Source: an uncultured Spirochaetia bacterium
Lineage (GTDB): Bacteria > Spirochaetota > CALGPD01
Reading direction: 5' to 3'
NCBI GenBank assembly: GCA_937960625.1
Contig: CALGPD010000261.1
Span: 1 to 10,163 of the forward strand
DNA: 10,163 nt
A model generated the notes under the pieces. It searched no databases and was not told where the DNA came from. It saw nothing but the letters and a program-made list of their open reading frames with translations. The first letter of the stretch is position 1, and each line of letters starts with the position of its first letter. The translations under genes were made by a program, and so were the position numbers. Shown here in pieces: positions 1 through 6,164 of the stretch.

Positions 1-1
1 A

Positions 2-610
2 ATATGGTATGGTTTTAGTTATAAAGATGCCGGTTCGCAATCTTCAGCTACTTTACCTGATTATCTTGATTCAGGTATTGGGTTTTCTTTTTTCAGGCAG
101 GAAACATTTAATATTAGTTTAGCAATAAATATTTTAAAGACAGTTAAGATTAGTACCGGATTATTGTACAGTACAAAAGGAATGATACCCGAATGGATGG
201 ATGCATTTTATTTTATTTCCCGTAAGCAAAAAGCAAATTTATTTTTAGATACTTCTGAAAGCCAGGGTAAATTCGGTTTTCATGTTTCTGTAATTTTTTA
301 TATTAAAAATGCCATTGAAATTAATACAAGATATTTCTTTATGTCGGGTGCTTCAAAGAGTGATGATAAATTCTATTTTTCCATAAGTTCAGTTAAAGGG
401 GCATTATGGAAATTTCATGTCAGGTTTATTTATGAAAAAATTGATTTTTACAGTTCCATTTCTAATTTCTTGAAAAACTGCCTATTAACTTTTGAAATCG
501 GATTTATCTGGAGTGAAAACATACAGGTTGTAGGAGTAGCGAGGAAATTTTACGATAATTCGGAAATAGATTACAGGACTTTTCAACTGGAAACCCGCCT
601 TACATTTTAA
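2..610 (+). CDS. C-terminal part of a probable outer-membrane beta-barrel protein (5' truncated by window edge)
   Basis: The frame is open from base 2 to the TAA at 608-610, so this is about 202 residues of a gene that begins outside the window. The first TTG in frame (164) is not a credible start, because coding character continues upstream of it without a ribosome binding site. The product alternates polar and hydrophobic residues with many Phe and Tyr, as in amphipathic membrane strands. It has no cysteines and ends in ...RTFQLETRLTF. A C-terminal strand with a terminal Phe is the recognition signature that the BAM complex uses for outer-membrane beta-barrels. I therefore infer an outer-membrane location. 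I cannot identify a specific family (porin, transporter, or a lipid A or capsule-type barrel) from this fragment. The next gene, icd, starts 97 bases downstream and is functionally unrelated. Confidence 0.65.
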   Translation: MWYGFSYKDAGSQSSATLPDYLDSGIGFSFFRQETFNISLAINILKTVKISTGLLYSTKGMIPEWMDAFYFISRKQKANLFLDTSESQGKFGFHVSVIFYIKNAIEINTRYFFMSGASKSDDKFYFSISSVKGALWKFHVRFIYEKIDFYSSISNFLKNCLLTFEIGFIWSENIQVVGVARKFYDNSEIDYRTFQLETRLTF

Positions 611-706
611 TATTTTAATAAATGTTTGCCTAAAAATTATCTAATTTGTAAATTTAGCTAACTTTTAATTAATGAAAGACTAAATAATATTACAACAGGA
701 GATTTA

Positions 707-1960
707 ATGAAACTTCAACTTTCAGATAAAATTAATATTCCGGAAAGCGGAGAGAAAATACAATATAAAGACAACGAATTAATAGTACCGGATAATCCTA
801 TAATTCCCTATATCATAGGGGACGGTATAGGTTCGGATATTTGGGCAGCAGCAATGCCGGTTTTCAACGCAGGTGTGGAAGCTGCATTTGGAAATAAAAA
901 GAAAATCGAATGGATGGAAGTATATGCAGGCGAGAAAGCCTATGAAATATATAAAAATATTTTCCCTGATGACGTGTTAATTGCATTGAATGAATACGTT
1001 GTTTCTATAAAAGGGCCTTTAACAACGCCGGTTGGAGGAGGGCACAGGTCTTTAAACGTTACTTTAAGGCAGGAGCTTGATTTATATGCATGTGTGCGTC
1101 CTGTAAAATACTATGAAGGTGTTATTTCACCCGTACGCCATCCTGAAAGAGTAAATATTTTAATATACAGGGAAAATACAGAAGATGTATATGCTGGGAT
1201 TGAATGGGAAGCTGACACAAAACAATGTAAGCGTTTAATTGAGCATCTAAATAACAGCTACAAACTTCACTTACCTTATGATTCAGGCATAGGAATAAAA
1301 CCTATTTCTAGAAAGGCAACCAGACGCATTGTCAGAAAAGCTATAATCAACGCAATTGAAGAGAACTATAAAAGCGTAACTTTAATGCATAAAGGTAATA
1401 TTATGAAATATACCGAAGGCGCGTTTAAAGAGTGGGGTTATAAACTTGCTGCTTATGAATTCGACGGCCAGGTGATTACCGAAAGTGATCTTAATAAAAA
1501 ATACGGCAAACAAATTCCGGAAGGCAAGGTTGTTATTAAAGACAGAATTGCAGACAACCTTTTCCAGCAGCTTTTATTACATCCTGAGGATTATGATATT
1601 GTTGTTGCCCCTAACTTAAACGGTGACTATGCTTCTGATTTTCTCGCTGCTCAGGTCGGAGGGTTAGGCCTTGCTCCGGGCGGTAATATTGGAGACGGCA
1701 CAGCGGTTTTTGAGGCTACTCACGGCAGCGCGCCAAAGTTTGCTAACACAGATACAATGAATCCCGCATCATTAATGCTTTCCGGTGTAATGATGTTTAA
1801 ATATCTAGGCTGGACAGAAGTTGCGGATAAAATTGATAAAGCAATAACAGCGTGTATTAAAAAAGGCCTGGTAACTCAGGATTTAGCAGAGGAGCGTAAA
1901 GACGCTAAAGTGTTAAAAACATCTGAGTTCGGTAAAGCCGTTATTGATAATATTCAGTAA
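707..1960 (+). CDS. icd: Isocitrate dehydrogenase, homodimeric bacterial type
   Basis: Converts isocitrate to 2-oxoglutarate and CO2 with reduction of NAD(P)+, in the cytoplasm, as a TCA-cycle step. It is full length: 417 residues against 416 for the E. coli enzyme, and collinear with it. Substrate-site residues are visible: Ser115 in HRSLNVTLRQELDLY (equivalent to the regulatory Ser113 of E. coli), Arg121, Arg131, Arg155, Tyr162, Lys229, and the metal ligands Asp307 and Asp311 in LNGDYASD. The coenzyme loop reads ATHGSAPKF. Lys344 of the NADP-type enzyme is kept, but Tyr345 is Phe, and the partner residues Tyr391 and Arg395 are Gln and Glu. Cofactor preference is therefore uncertain. Start: ATG with AGGAG at 697-701. 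A weak promoter-like pair (TTGCCT at 626-631, TAAATT at 649-654) lies upstream. No aceK or other TCA gene is in the window, so phosphorylation control cannot be inferred. Confidence 0.97.
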   Translation: MKLQLSDKINIPESGEKIQYKDNELIVPDNPIIPYIIGDGIGSDIWAAAMPVFNAGVEAAFGNKKKIEWMEVYAGEKAYEIYKNIFPDDVLIALNEYVVSIKGPLTTPVGGGHRSLNVTLRQELDLYACVRPVKYYEGVISPVRHPERVNILIYRENTEDVYAGIEWEADTKQCKRLIEHLNNSYKLHLPYDSGIGIKPISRKATRRIVRKAIINAIEENYKSVTLMHKGNIMKYTEGAFKEWGYKLAAYEFDGQVITESDLNKKYGKQIPEGKVVIKDRIADNLFQQLLLHPEDYDIVVAPNLNGDYASDFLAAQVGGLGLAPGGNIGDGTAVFEATHGSAPKFANTDTMNPASLMLSGVMMFKYLGWTEVADKIDKAITACIKKGLVTQDLAEERKDAKVLKTSEFGKAVIDNIQ

Positions 1961-2017
1961 AAACGATTAGTATTTTGGCATAATATTTTAGTTTTTATAC
2001 AAACCAGATAAAATAGA

Positions 2018-2046
2018 TTGACCGGTTAACTACTTGTTGGTAATGT
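2018..2046 (+). promoter_or_regulatory. Candidate sigma70-type promoter with a near-zero leader
   Basis: TTGACC (2018-2023), a 17-base spacer and TAATGT (2041-2046) sit just before the J-domain gene starting at 2056. The -10 match is poor. If used, transcription would begin about 2-4 bases before the ATG. That would fit the absence of any Shine-Dalgarno sequence for this gene. The assignment is inferred and weak. Confidence 0.3.
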
Positions 2047-2055
2047 TTTTTTATA

Positions 2056-3024
2056 ATGGATATACTTGAATCATATAAAATTTTAGGTGTTTCAACAACT
2101 GCTGATATGGATGAAATAAATAGCGCGTTTAAAAAGCTTGCCAAGAAATTTCACCCTGATGCAAATCCTGATAAACTCGATTGGGCTCACAAAAGGATGA
2201 GCGATTTAAATATGGCTTATCAGGTTGTTGTAGAATATAAAAAAACGGGCAAAACCGATGGCGGCCGTCCCGGGCCTACTATTAGTGACTTTTTAAAAAA
2301 TTTATTTAAAAAAGACAGTTTTTTTTCTGAAGAGAATATTAGAGACGGTTTTAAAAATTCAGAAGATAAAGCCGGAGATGATAGTCAACAAGAGAAGCAG
2401 GCTTCTTATTATGAAAAACACCCTAGTTATGAAGAGTTAAAAAAAGCTGCTGAAAAACGTCAAAATATTATCAGCAGTGTTTCAAAAAATTTTAAGGTAA
2501 AAAGAGATTTTATTGATGAAGCCATGTTTGTATATTATCAATACAAACTATATAAACGCGGGCTTAGAAGTGAAGGCATAGGCAGGTTAAAATTCGGTGA
2601 TGTAAAACGAAATATCAAAAAGGGACTTGTTGAAATTGATAAAATTTACAAAAGCTGTCCTCTTGAAGACTTGAAGGAAGAATTGGCTTTATACATCGGC
2701 TTTGTAGAGAAATTTAAAAAGTTTATTGACTGCAAAGATTATCTTGCGTCTTATAAAAAATTAGATAATGTTGAAGCTTTCAGGTTTTACCGCCGTGGCA
2801 GCGAAAAACTGGATAAAGCGTTCAGTTATGTTTTTTTTGAAACCAAAACAACGCAAAAATTTTTCCCTCAAATCAATTTGACAAACCTATTGAGCATGGC
2901 AATGGAGAATTTTATTTTTATCGGGGAACAATATTCCCAGACTCCTTTTGCAGTTGATTCTAATTTAAAAGCCGACCTTCTCGATGCTTTTTATAGATTA
3001 TATATAAAAAATTTTTTTAAGTAG
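2056..3024 (+). CDS. J-domain (DnaJ-type) protein with unrecognised helical C-terminal domain
   Basis: Residues 1-62 form a J domain, YKILGVSTTAD... through LAKKFHPD, with the diagnostic HPD at 33-35. This motif stimulates the ATPase of an Hsp70 (DnaK), so the protein is a likely co-chaperone that directs DnaK to a client. Residues about 65-125 are a polar, Gly/Ser/Lys/Glu-rich linker holding a short hydrophobic patch, ISDFLKNLF. Residues about 125-322 are rich in Lys, Tyr and Phe and look all-helical. I do not recognise this domain. The Gly/Phe region, the CxxCxGxG zinc fingers and the CTD of canonical DnaJ are all absent, so this is a class III (J-only) protein. No membrane segment or signal peptide is seen, so it is cytoplasmic. 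The ATG at 2056 has no clear ribosome binding site; it was chosen because the J domain starts immediately after it. The secreted-protein gene follows 56 bases downstream. Confidence 0.85.
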   Translation: MDILESYKILGVSTTADMDEINSAFKKLAKKFHPDANPDKLDWAHKRMSDLNMAYQVVVEYKKTGKTDGGRPGPTISDFLKNLFKKDSFFSEENIRDGFKNSEDKAGDDSQQEKQASYYEKHPSYEELKKAAEKRQNIISSVSKNFKVKRDFIDEAMFVYYQYKLYKRGLRSEGIGRLKFGDVKRNIKKGLVEIDKIYKSCPLEDLKEELALYIGFVEKFKKFIDCKDYLASYKKLDNVEAFRFYRRGSEKLDKAFSYVFFETKTTQKFFPQINLTNLLSMAMENFIFIGEQYSQTPFAVDSNLKADLLDAFYRLYIKNFFK

Positions 3025-3080
3025 TTTTTTATAATCATTTTTTTCTACGAGTGTTTGAATAATCAGTTAAAGGAGGAACG

Positions 3081-3509
3081 ATGAAGAATAAATCCATTAC
3101 AATAATTTTATTAAGTTTGATTTTATTAGTTTCAGGCCAAAGCCTTTTTTCAAGAAGTAAAGTTAAATTTTATTTAAATAAAAACGTAAAAATAGAAAAT
3201 CATGCAAGATTAAAAACGAATATTAAATCTCTGCCATACAACTTGAATCATGCATCCTTAAAGAACGGCATTTTAACTATATATGTAAGTTATTGGTCAA
3301 AAACATCTTTAAATCAGTTCACTTTAGTTATTGCAAACCCAAGACGTAAAACAATCATTTTTACTAAAGACGCTTTTTTATATAGAACTTCCGGACAATC
3401 TACCGGAAGGCTATATAGAACTGATATACTCCGGTTTAATTTAACGCGTTATAAAAATGCGGCAATTTATCTTTACACCGGCAGAAAAAAGTATAAATTA
3501 CTTAGATAA
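3081..3509 (+). CDS. Small secreted protein of unknown function
   Basis: A 142-residue product with a strong ribosome binding site (AGGAGG at 3071-3076, 4 bases before the ATG). Residues 1-24 look like a Sec signal peptide: KNK at the N-terminus, a hydrophobic core IIILLSLILLV from about 6 to 17, then SGQSLFS before a basic segment. The mature part, about 118 residues, is basic, cysteine-free and rich in Tyr, Lys and Arg. It has alternating residues suggestive of beta structure, such as GILTIYVSYW and QFTLVIANP. I do not recognise a family. Export to the periplasm is inferred from the signal peptide. No terminator lies between it and the J-domain gene, so co-transcription is possible, though the functional link is unclear. 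Confidence 0.75.
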   Translation: MKNKSITIILLSLILLVSGQSLFSRSKVKFYLNKNVKIENHARLKTNIKSLPYNLNHASLKNGILTIYVSYWSKTSLNQFTLVIANPRRKTIIFTKDAFLYRTSGQSTGRLYRTDILRFNLTRYKNAAIYLYTGRKKYKLLR

Positions 3510-3819
3510 ACAGATAATTTGCTTAATAGAATAACGAATAATTTATAACCGCAAAATGAACTGTGTTAAGATTCAATTTTTTTTCTATCGGCTTTTTTAA
3601 TGATGATTATAATTTCAGTTATAATTTATTTTGTATGACAGGGTATAAAGCCGGATTAATATTGAATTTTAAAAACCCAATGTTTGAATGGGGAAACTAA
3701 TTTTGTCCTGATTAAAACCATTTCAAATTATATGTATATTGTGTCTATTTGAGTCGACCTTGCGGTTCTAAAATTATTATATCAGGGATAAAGCGAAATG
3801 GTATAAACCGGTTTCCGCG
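3510..3819. other. Gene-poor gap, possibly decayed sequence
   Basis: About 310 bases between convergent genes. One open stretch begins with GTG near 3563 and runs about 45 codons to the TAA after ...NPMFEWGN, but it has no ribosome binding site and a TGA lies just upstream. I see no tRNA and no clear terminator. A 10-base palindrome, AAACCGGTTT (3805-3814), lies just beyond the stop of the minus-strand gene. The stretch most likely holds degraded coding remnants or plain spacer. Confidence 0.4.
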
Positions 3820-4239
3820 TTATTTCTCAAGTATCTTCTTTGCGAAATCAAGTTCGATTTGCTTTTCGTTATAATTTTTACCCGATTTTTCAAGTTTGCT
3901 TAATTCCGCTTTTAGTTTTTTATTGTAACCTGCTTTTTCAAGTTTTTTATGATTAGCTCTGCAAACAGGGCAGTAATATACCTTTGCCTGTCTCGGCATA
4001 CCCTTTTCATATATACATCCGCCAAGTTTATGAAAATTTGCATTGGCAACGTATTTAACGAAAACAGATTCAGGGAATTGAGGTTTAATAAGCCCGTATC
4101 TAATTAAAACGACTTGTTTTTTCATTTTTACTTTGTGAATTTCGCAAACGTTCTTTTCATCTTTTGTGTAATCTTTTATAGCTGGTGAACAACTTATTAT
4201 TAATACGGTGAATAAAGCTAAAAAAAAATTCTTTTTCAT
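3820..4239 (-). CDS. Lipoprotein with conserved-looking Cys/His pairs, unknown function
   Basis: A 139-residue product with an N-terminal lipoprotein signal: MKKNFFLALFTVLIISC, lipobox I-I-S-C with the lipidated Cys17. It is therefore expected to be anchored to a membrane on the periplasmic side. The mature part has CEIH (Cys32, His35), a GGC motif (Cys75) and YYCPVCR (Cys90, Cys93). The C-x2-H and C-x2-C pairs resemble zinc-ribbon ligands. The block CEIH...M...VLIRYGL...GGC...VYYCPVC is reminiscent of uncharacterised short proteins I have seen in Bacteroidetes and Planctomycetes, but that is recollection and I give no function. The C-terminal third, after about residue 97, is a Lys/Glu-rich helix. 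Start: ATG with AAGGAA (complement of 4245-4250) and a good upstream promoter at 4272-4300. It diverges from the gene at 4349. Confidence 0.8.
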   Translation of the reverse strand: MKKNFFLALFTVLIISCSPAIKDYTKDEKNVCEIHKVKMKKQVVLIRYGLIKPQFPESVFVKYVANANFHKLGGCIYEKGMPRQAKVYYCPVCRANHKKLEKAGYNKKLKAELSKLEKSGKNYNEKQIELDFAKKILEK

Positions 4240-4271
4240 TGTGTTTCCTTATTTTGATTTGTATTATAGAA

Positions 4272-4300
4272 ATTATAGTTTATAAAAATTATTTTTTCAA
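4272..4300 (-). promoter_or_regulatory. Sigma70-type promoter for the lipoprotein gene
   Basis: Read on the minus strand: TTGAAA (complement of 4295-4300), a 17-base spacer, and a perfect TATAAT (complement of 4272-4277). Transcription would start near 4265, giving a leader of about 25 bases that contains the AAGGAA ribosome binding site. The match to consensus is strong, although AT-rich sequence makes chance matches easier. Confidence 0.6.
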
Positions 4301-4348
4301 TTTTAACCGGTTTTAATTTTTTAGATTTAAAACGTTTTAGGAGGTTTT

Positions 4349-4960
4349 ATGAAAATAAGCAGTAAACCCGTTATTCTCGTTTTGTTGATTTTAGTATTTG
4401 CTCTGGGAATTTTTATAGGTATTGATTTAATAAGTTCACAAAACTCCTTATCAAATGTTTATAAAGGTTTATTAAAAGAACGCAAGCTTAGAACCGGATT
4501 AGTAATAAATTATTCAAAATATGTTCAGGATTTAAGCGTTATTCCTGATGCGCTGTTTAACAAAATTTATGATAATATTGAAATTAAATCAATCAAGGAT
4601 TTTAAGTTAAATCTGGAAAACCTTTTAAAAAATTATCCTGATTTGGTTAAAGACTTTTTTGACCTGCTTAAAAAAATCAAAGGCATAGAGAACGTATTAA
4701 ATCAAATTACAAGCTTATTAAAAGAAGGCGGTTTTGATTCAGCTAAAAAACAGTATTTAACCCTTAGAAAATTAAATAAATCCGTTGCCCATATATTTAA
4801 AAACTTATTAGAAAAATACGATGGACTGATTACAAAAAAAACCGCGGATATTAAATTCCGTAAGCGTAAAATATACATTGTTCTTTTTATTGAATACTTG
4901 ATTATGGCAGTACTTTTGATTTTCACAGCAGTCATTGTATTTAACTCTAACAAGGTTTAG
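4349..4960 (+). CDS. Membrane protein with two transmembrane segments flanking a helical domain
   Basis: A 203-residue product with an ideal ribosome binding site (AGGAGG at 4339-4344). There are hydrophobic segments at about 8-28 (VILVLLILVFALGIFIGIDL) and about 175-198 (start YIVLFIEYLIM). Between them lie about 145 residues of Lys/Leu/Asn-rich, apparently all-helical sequence. The two-segment layout with a helical middle resembles the sensory part of a chemoreceptor (4HB type). However, there is no HAMP or signalling domain and the protein stops five residues after the second segment. Topology is ambiguous: a periplasmic loop is the usual expectation, but the run KFRKRK (169-174) just before the second segment would, by the positive-inside rule, favour a cytoplasmic loop. 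Function unknown. It diverges from the lipoprotein gene and is followed by a 480-base gene-free region. Confidence 0.75.
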   Translation: MKISSKPVILVLLILVFALGIFIGIDLISSQNSLSNVYKGLLKERKLRTGLVINYSKYVQDLSVIPDALFNKIYDNIEIKSIKDFKLNLENLLKNYPDLVKDFFDLLKKIKGIENVLNQITSLLKEGGFDSAKKQYLTLRKLNKSVAHIFKNLLEKYDGLITKKTADIKFRKRKIYIVLFIEYLIMAVLLIFTAVIVFNSNKV

Positions 4961-5100
4961 ATATGGCTTTTGCTTAAACCCCCGGCTTGTTTTGCATTAC
5001 GTTGGTTTTTCCGTTTGTACAGAAATCCCCGGTTTATTTTGTAAACCATGTCTCCGGTTCATACCTTAAAAGAAGAGCCAGGGATAATTGTTTAATTTGA

Positions 5101-5136
5101 ACCACTAAACACGCTAAATAGGTAAATCACTACGAT
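5101..5136. repeat. Degenerate 9-bp-period tract (ACCACTAAA-like units)
   Basis: Four successive 9-mers, ACCACTAAA, CACGCTAAA, TAGGTAAAT and CACTACGAT, share a CAC.CTAAA-like pattern. From memory, tracts of this kind (accactaaacacactaaa...) are widespread between genes in environmental bacteria. They are often paired with a downstream ACGCAGAGG tract, as here. Confidence 0.45.
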
Positions 5137-5243
5137 TGCTTTTATTTTAAATGTTGCTTGAAGTATTTAAACTTTGATTTTTATTTTACCGCACACGCGC
5201 ACAAAATCCGCACAGCATAAGAGAATTAAAAGAAAAGAAATTA

Positions 5244-5270
5244 ACGCGGAGGAAGCAAAATACGCAGAGG
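5244..5270. repeat. Degenerate 9-bp-period tract (ACGCAGAGG-like units)
   Basis: Three 9-mers: ACGCGGAGG, AAGCAAAAT and ACGCAGAGG. The first and third differ by one base. With the tract at 5101-5136 it could mark the two ends of a cassette whose internal gene has been lost. In related arrangements I recall small four-helix-bundle or GxxExxY-type genes between such tracts; that link is inference. Confidence 0.45.
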
Positions 5271-5432
5271 GTATGAAGATACTTAGGCGTGAGTTAAATA
5301 TAAAACATTTGCTTACTGATTTAATTCTTGCTTTAATCAGGATTTATTTTACGCTCATTGTATGGTTTGAGTTTTCGTTGCATTTAACAATGTTTGACAT
5401 TAAGGTTTACCTGAATTCAACCTCAAACTAAA

Positions 5433-5440
5433 TTAATTTA
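5433..5440. repeat. Left 8-bp direct repeat (target-site duplication)
   Basis: TTAATTTA directly abuts the left terminal inverted repeat. An identical copy abuts the right one at 6165-6172. This is the expected footprint of transposition with an 8-bp staggered cut. The motif is AT-only in AT-rich DNA, so on its own it would be weak. Confidence 0.6.
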
Positions 5441-5461
5441 AGTAACTATATACTTTTATGT
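5441..5461 (+). repeat. Left terminal inverted repeat
   Basis: Begins AGTAACTATATACTT and matches the reverse complement of 6144-6164 at 19 of 21 positions (mismatches at positions 1 and 16). A further CTAA is shared just inside both repeats if one base is skipped. Confidence 0.7.
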
Positions 5462-5534
5462 TCCTAATTTCCGGTGTTAATTGAAGACAAGAAAAAGCTT
5501 GAAATTTAATTTAAAATATCCGAAAATATTATAT

Positions 5535-5540
5535 GAGGAA
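5535..5540 (+). promoter_or_regulatory. Ribosome binding site that decides the start of the 62-residue gene
   Basis: GAGGAA lies six bases before the ATG at 5547. The frame is open back to a TTG at 5481 (84 codons), but that codon has no Shine-Dalgarno sequence, so the shorter start is preferred. Confidence 0.6.
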
Positions 5541-5546
5541 AGAATA

Positions 5547-5735
5547 ATGGCTAAAAAACAATTGAATGAATATAAACACTTTGATGATAAAGACCTTGAA
5601 CCTATGACAACTGAAGAATTTGATAAGTTGATTGAAAATTCAGAAGAGTATCAAGAATATAAAGATTTGACTTTAGAAGAAGTGAAACAAAAATGTGTTC
5701 AAGAAGTACTTGCCAAACTAAATCCAGAGACTTAA
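5547..5735 (+). CDS. Small acidic protein of unknown function, inside the mobile element
   Basis: A 62-residue product (MAKKQLNEYKHFDDKDLEP...), strongly acidic, with the sequence PMTTEEFDKLIENSEEY followed by a probable helix LTLEEVKQKCVQEVLAKL. One cysteine (Cys50). No signal peptide or membrane segment, so it is probably cytoplasmic. I do not recognise the family. The size, charge and partial helical character resemble antitoxins or small DNA- or protein-binding regulators, but no ribbon-helix-helix or helix-turn-helix motif is evident. The start was chosen from the GAGGAA at 5535-5540. Its last 18 bases overlap the 3' end of the convergent gene at 5718-6101, so the two transcripts would be complementary at their ends. 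It lies entirely within the TIR-bounded unit, so it is likely cargo. Confidence 0.6.
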   Translation: MAKKQLNEYKHFDDKDLEPMTTEEFDKLIENSEEYQEYKDLTLEEVKQKCVQEVLAKLNPET

Positions 5736-6101
5736 TAATGCTGACTTAATTCGAATATATATAAAAGCCATAGATTTTTTACTAGGCTTCATATACCATT
5801 TATTAACTAATAATTCATCAATTACAATTTTCAATATTACATCAAAAAGATTATCAACAAAATCAGGTTCATTCTTTTGATAATGATTTAATATTGTTGA
5901 AGGCTTATTTTTTTCATTTTGCAGTTTTTCAACAAAAAACCTTAATAATTCTTTATCTGCTGTAAATAAAGTATGATTTACAATTTTGTCTTTTTGATTT
6001 AATAAAAGATTTCGGATAAAATTTTCAATTATTGATATTCGTTTAAATAAAATAGAAATAAATTCAGCCATCTCAATTAAAATTTCAGTCAATTTTTTCA
6101 T
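5718..6101 (-). CDS. Helical protein of unknown function, inside the mobile element
   Basis: A 127-residue product with a hydrophobic, Ile/Leu/Phe-rich amphipathic N-terminal helix (MKKLTEILIEMAEFISILFK to about residue 34). A mixed segment with KELLRFFVEKLQNE (50-63) follows, then a second helical stretch FVDNLFDVILKIVIDELLV (81-99) and a basic tail around KPSKKS. It has no cysteine, signal peptide or recognisable catalytic motif. Codon usage resembles the neighbouring genes, which supports a real gene. The family is not recognised, and it has no feature of a transposase. The ATG at 6099-6101 has no Shine-Dalgarno sequence and sits inside the perfect palindrome 6095-6120, which could act as an operator or hide the start in a hairpin. 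It converges on, and overlaps by 18 bases, the 62-residue gene. Confidence 0.55.
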   Translation of the reverse strand: MKKLTEILIEMAEFISILFKRISIIENFIRNLLLNQKDKIVNHTLFTADKELLRFFVEKLQNEKNKPSTILNHYQKNEPDFVDNLFDVILKIVIDELLVNKWYMKPSKKSMAFIYIRIKSALLSLWI

Positions 6102-6120
6102 AAAGTTAACTTTATGAAAA
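6095..6120. repeat. Perfect 26-bp palindrome over the start codon of the minus-strand element gene
   Basis: The left 13 bases end in CATAAAGTT and the right 13 begin AACTTTATG. The whole 26 bases equal their own reverse complement, with the centre between 6107 and 6108. It contains the ATG of the 127-residue gene. It could be an operator for a dimeric repressor or an mRNA hairpin masking the start. The function is inferred; the symmetry is seen directly. Confidence 0.6.
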
Positions 6121-6143
6121 TATGCAAATTCATTTATTTTAGT

Positions 6144-6164
6144 ACATATAAGTATATAGTTACC
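6144..6164 (-). repeat. Right terminal inverted repeat
   Basis: Read on the minus strand it begins GGTAACTATATACTT, matching the left repeat at 19 of 21 positions. The plus strand ends ...TATATAGTTACC at 6164, directly followed by the second TTAATTTA. Confidence 0.7.

Larger units (their letters stand above)
4961..5440. other. Gene-free region with degenerate repeat tracts
   Basis: No convincing gene in about 480 bases. An 85-codon open frame beginning with TTG at 5174 has no ribosome binding site, runs through repeat DNA and is judged spurious. A small inverted repeat, GGTTTA (5031-5036) and TAAACC (5042-5047), lacks a T-tract, so I do not call it a terminator. Two 9-bp-period tracts are listed separately. 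The region looks like decayed insertion material and abuts the mobile element at 5441. Confidence 0.6.
5441..6164. mobile_element. Small TIR-bounded, transposase-less mobile element carrying two genes
   Basis: A 724-base unit with 21-bp terminal inverted repeats (5441-5461 and 6144-6164) that agree at 19 of 21 positions, bounded exactly by the 8-bp direct repeat TTAATTTA on both sides. It carries two small genes (5547-5735 plus, 5718-6101 minus) and a 26-bp palindrome, but nothing resembling a transposase or a DDE/HUH motif. I infer a non-autonomous, MITE-like or passenger-carrying element mobilised in trans. Ends of (A/G)GTAACTATATACTT type with 8-bp duplications are compatible with more than one insertion-sequence family, so I do not assign one. 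It lies between the gene-free region and the promoter of the J-domain/HEAT gene, which it leaves intact. Confidence 0.65.

Noticed and set aside
4702..4953. Minus-strand open frame inside the two-membrane-segment gene
   Set aside because: It is antisense to a gene with a strong ribosome binding site and credible membrane segments, so it is a shadow.
4954..4980. Inverted repeat GGTTTA...TAAACC at the end of the membrane-protein gene as a terminator
   Set aside because: Only six AT-rich pairs, a 15-base loop and no following T-tract.
5174..5431. 85-codon open frame starting with TTG
   Set aside because: No ribosome binding site; it runs through the 9-bp-period repeat tract, giving a low-complexity NAEEAKYAEG segment, and the rest reads like translated AT-rich spacer.
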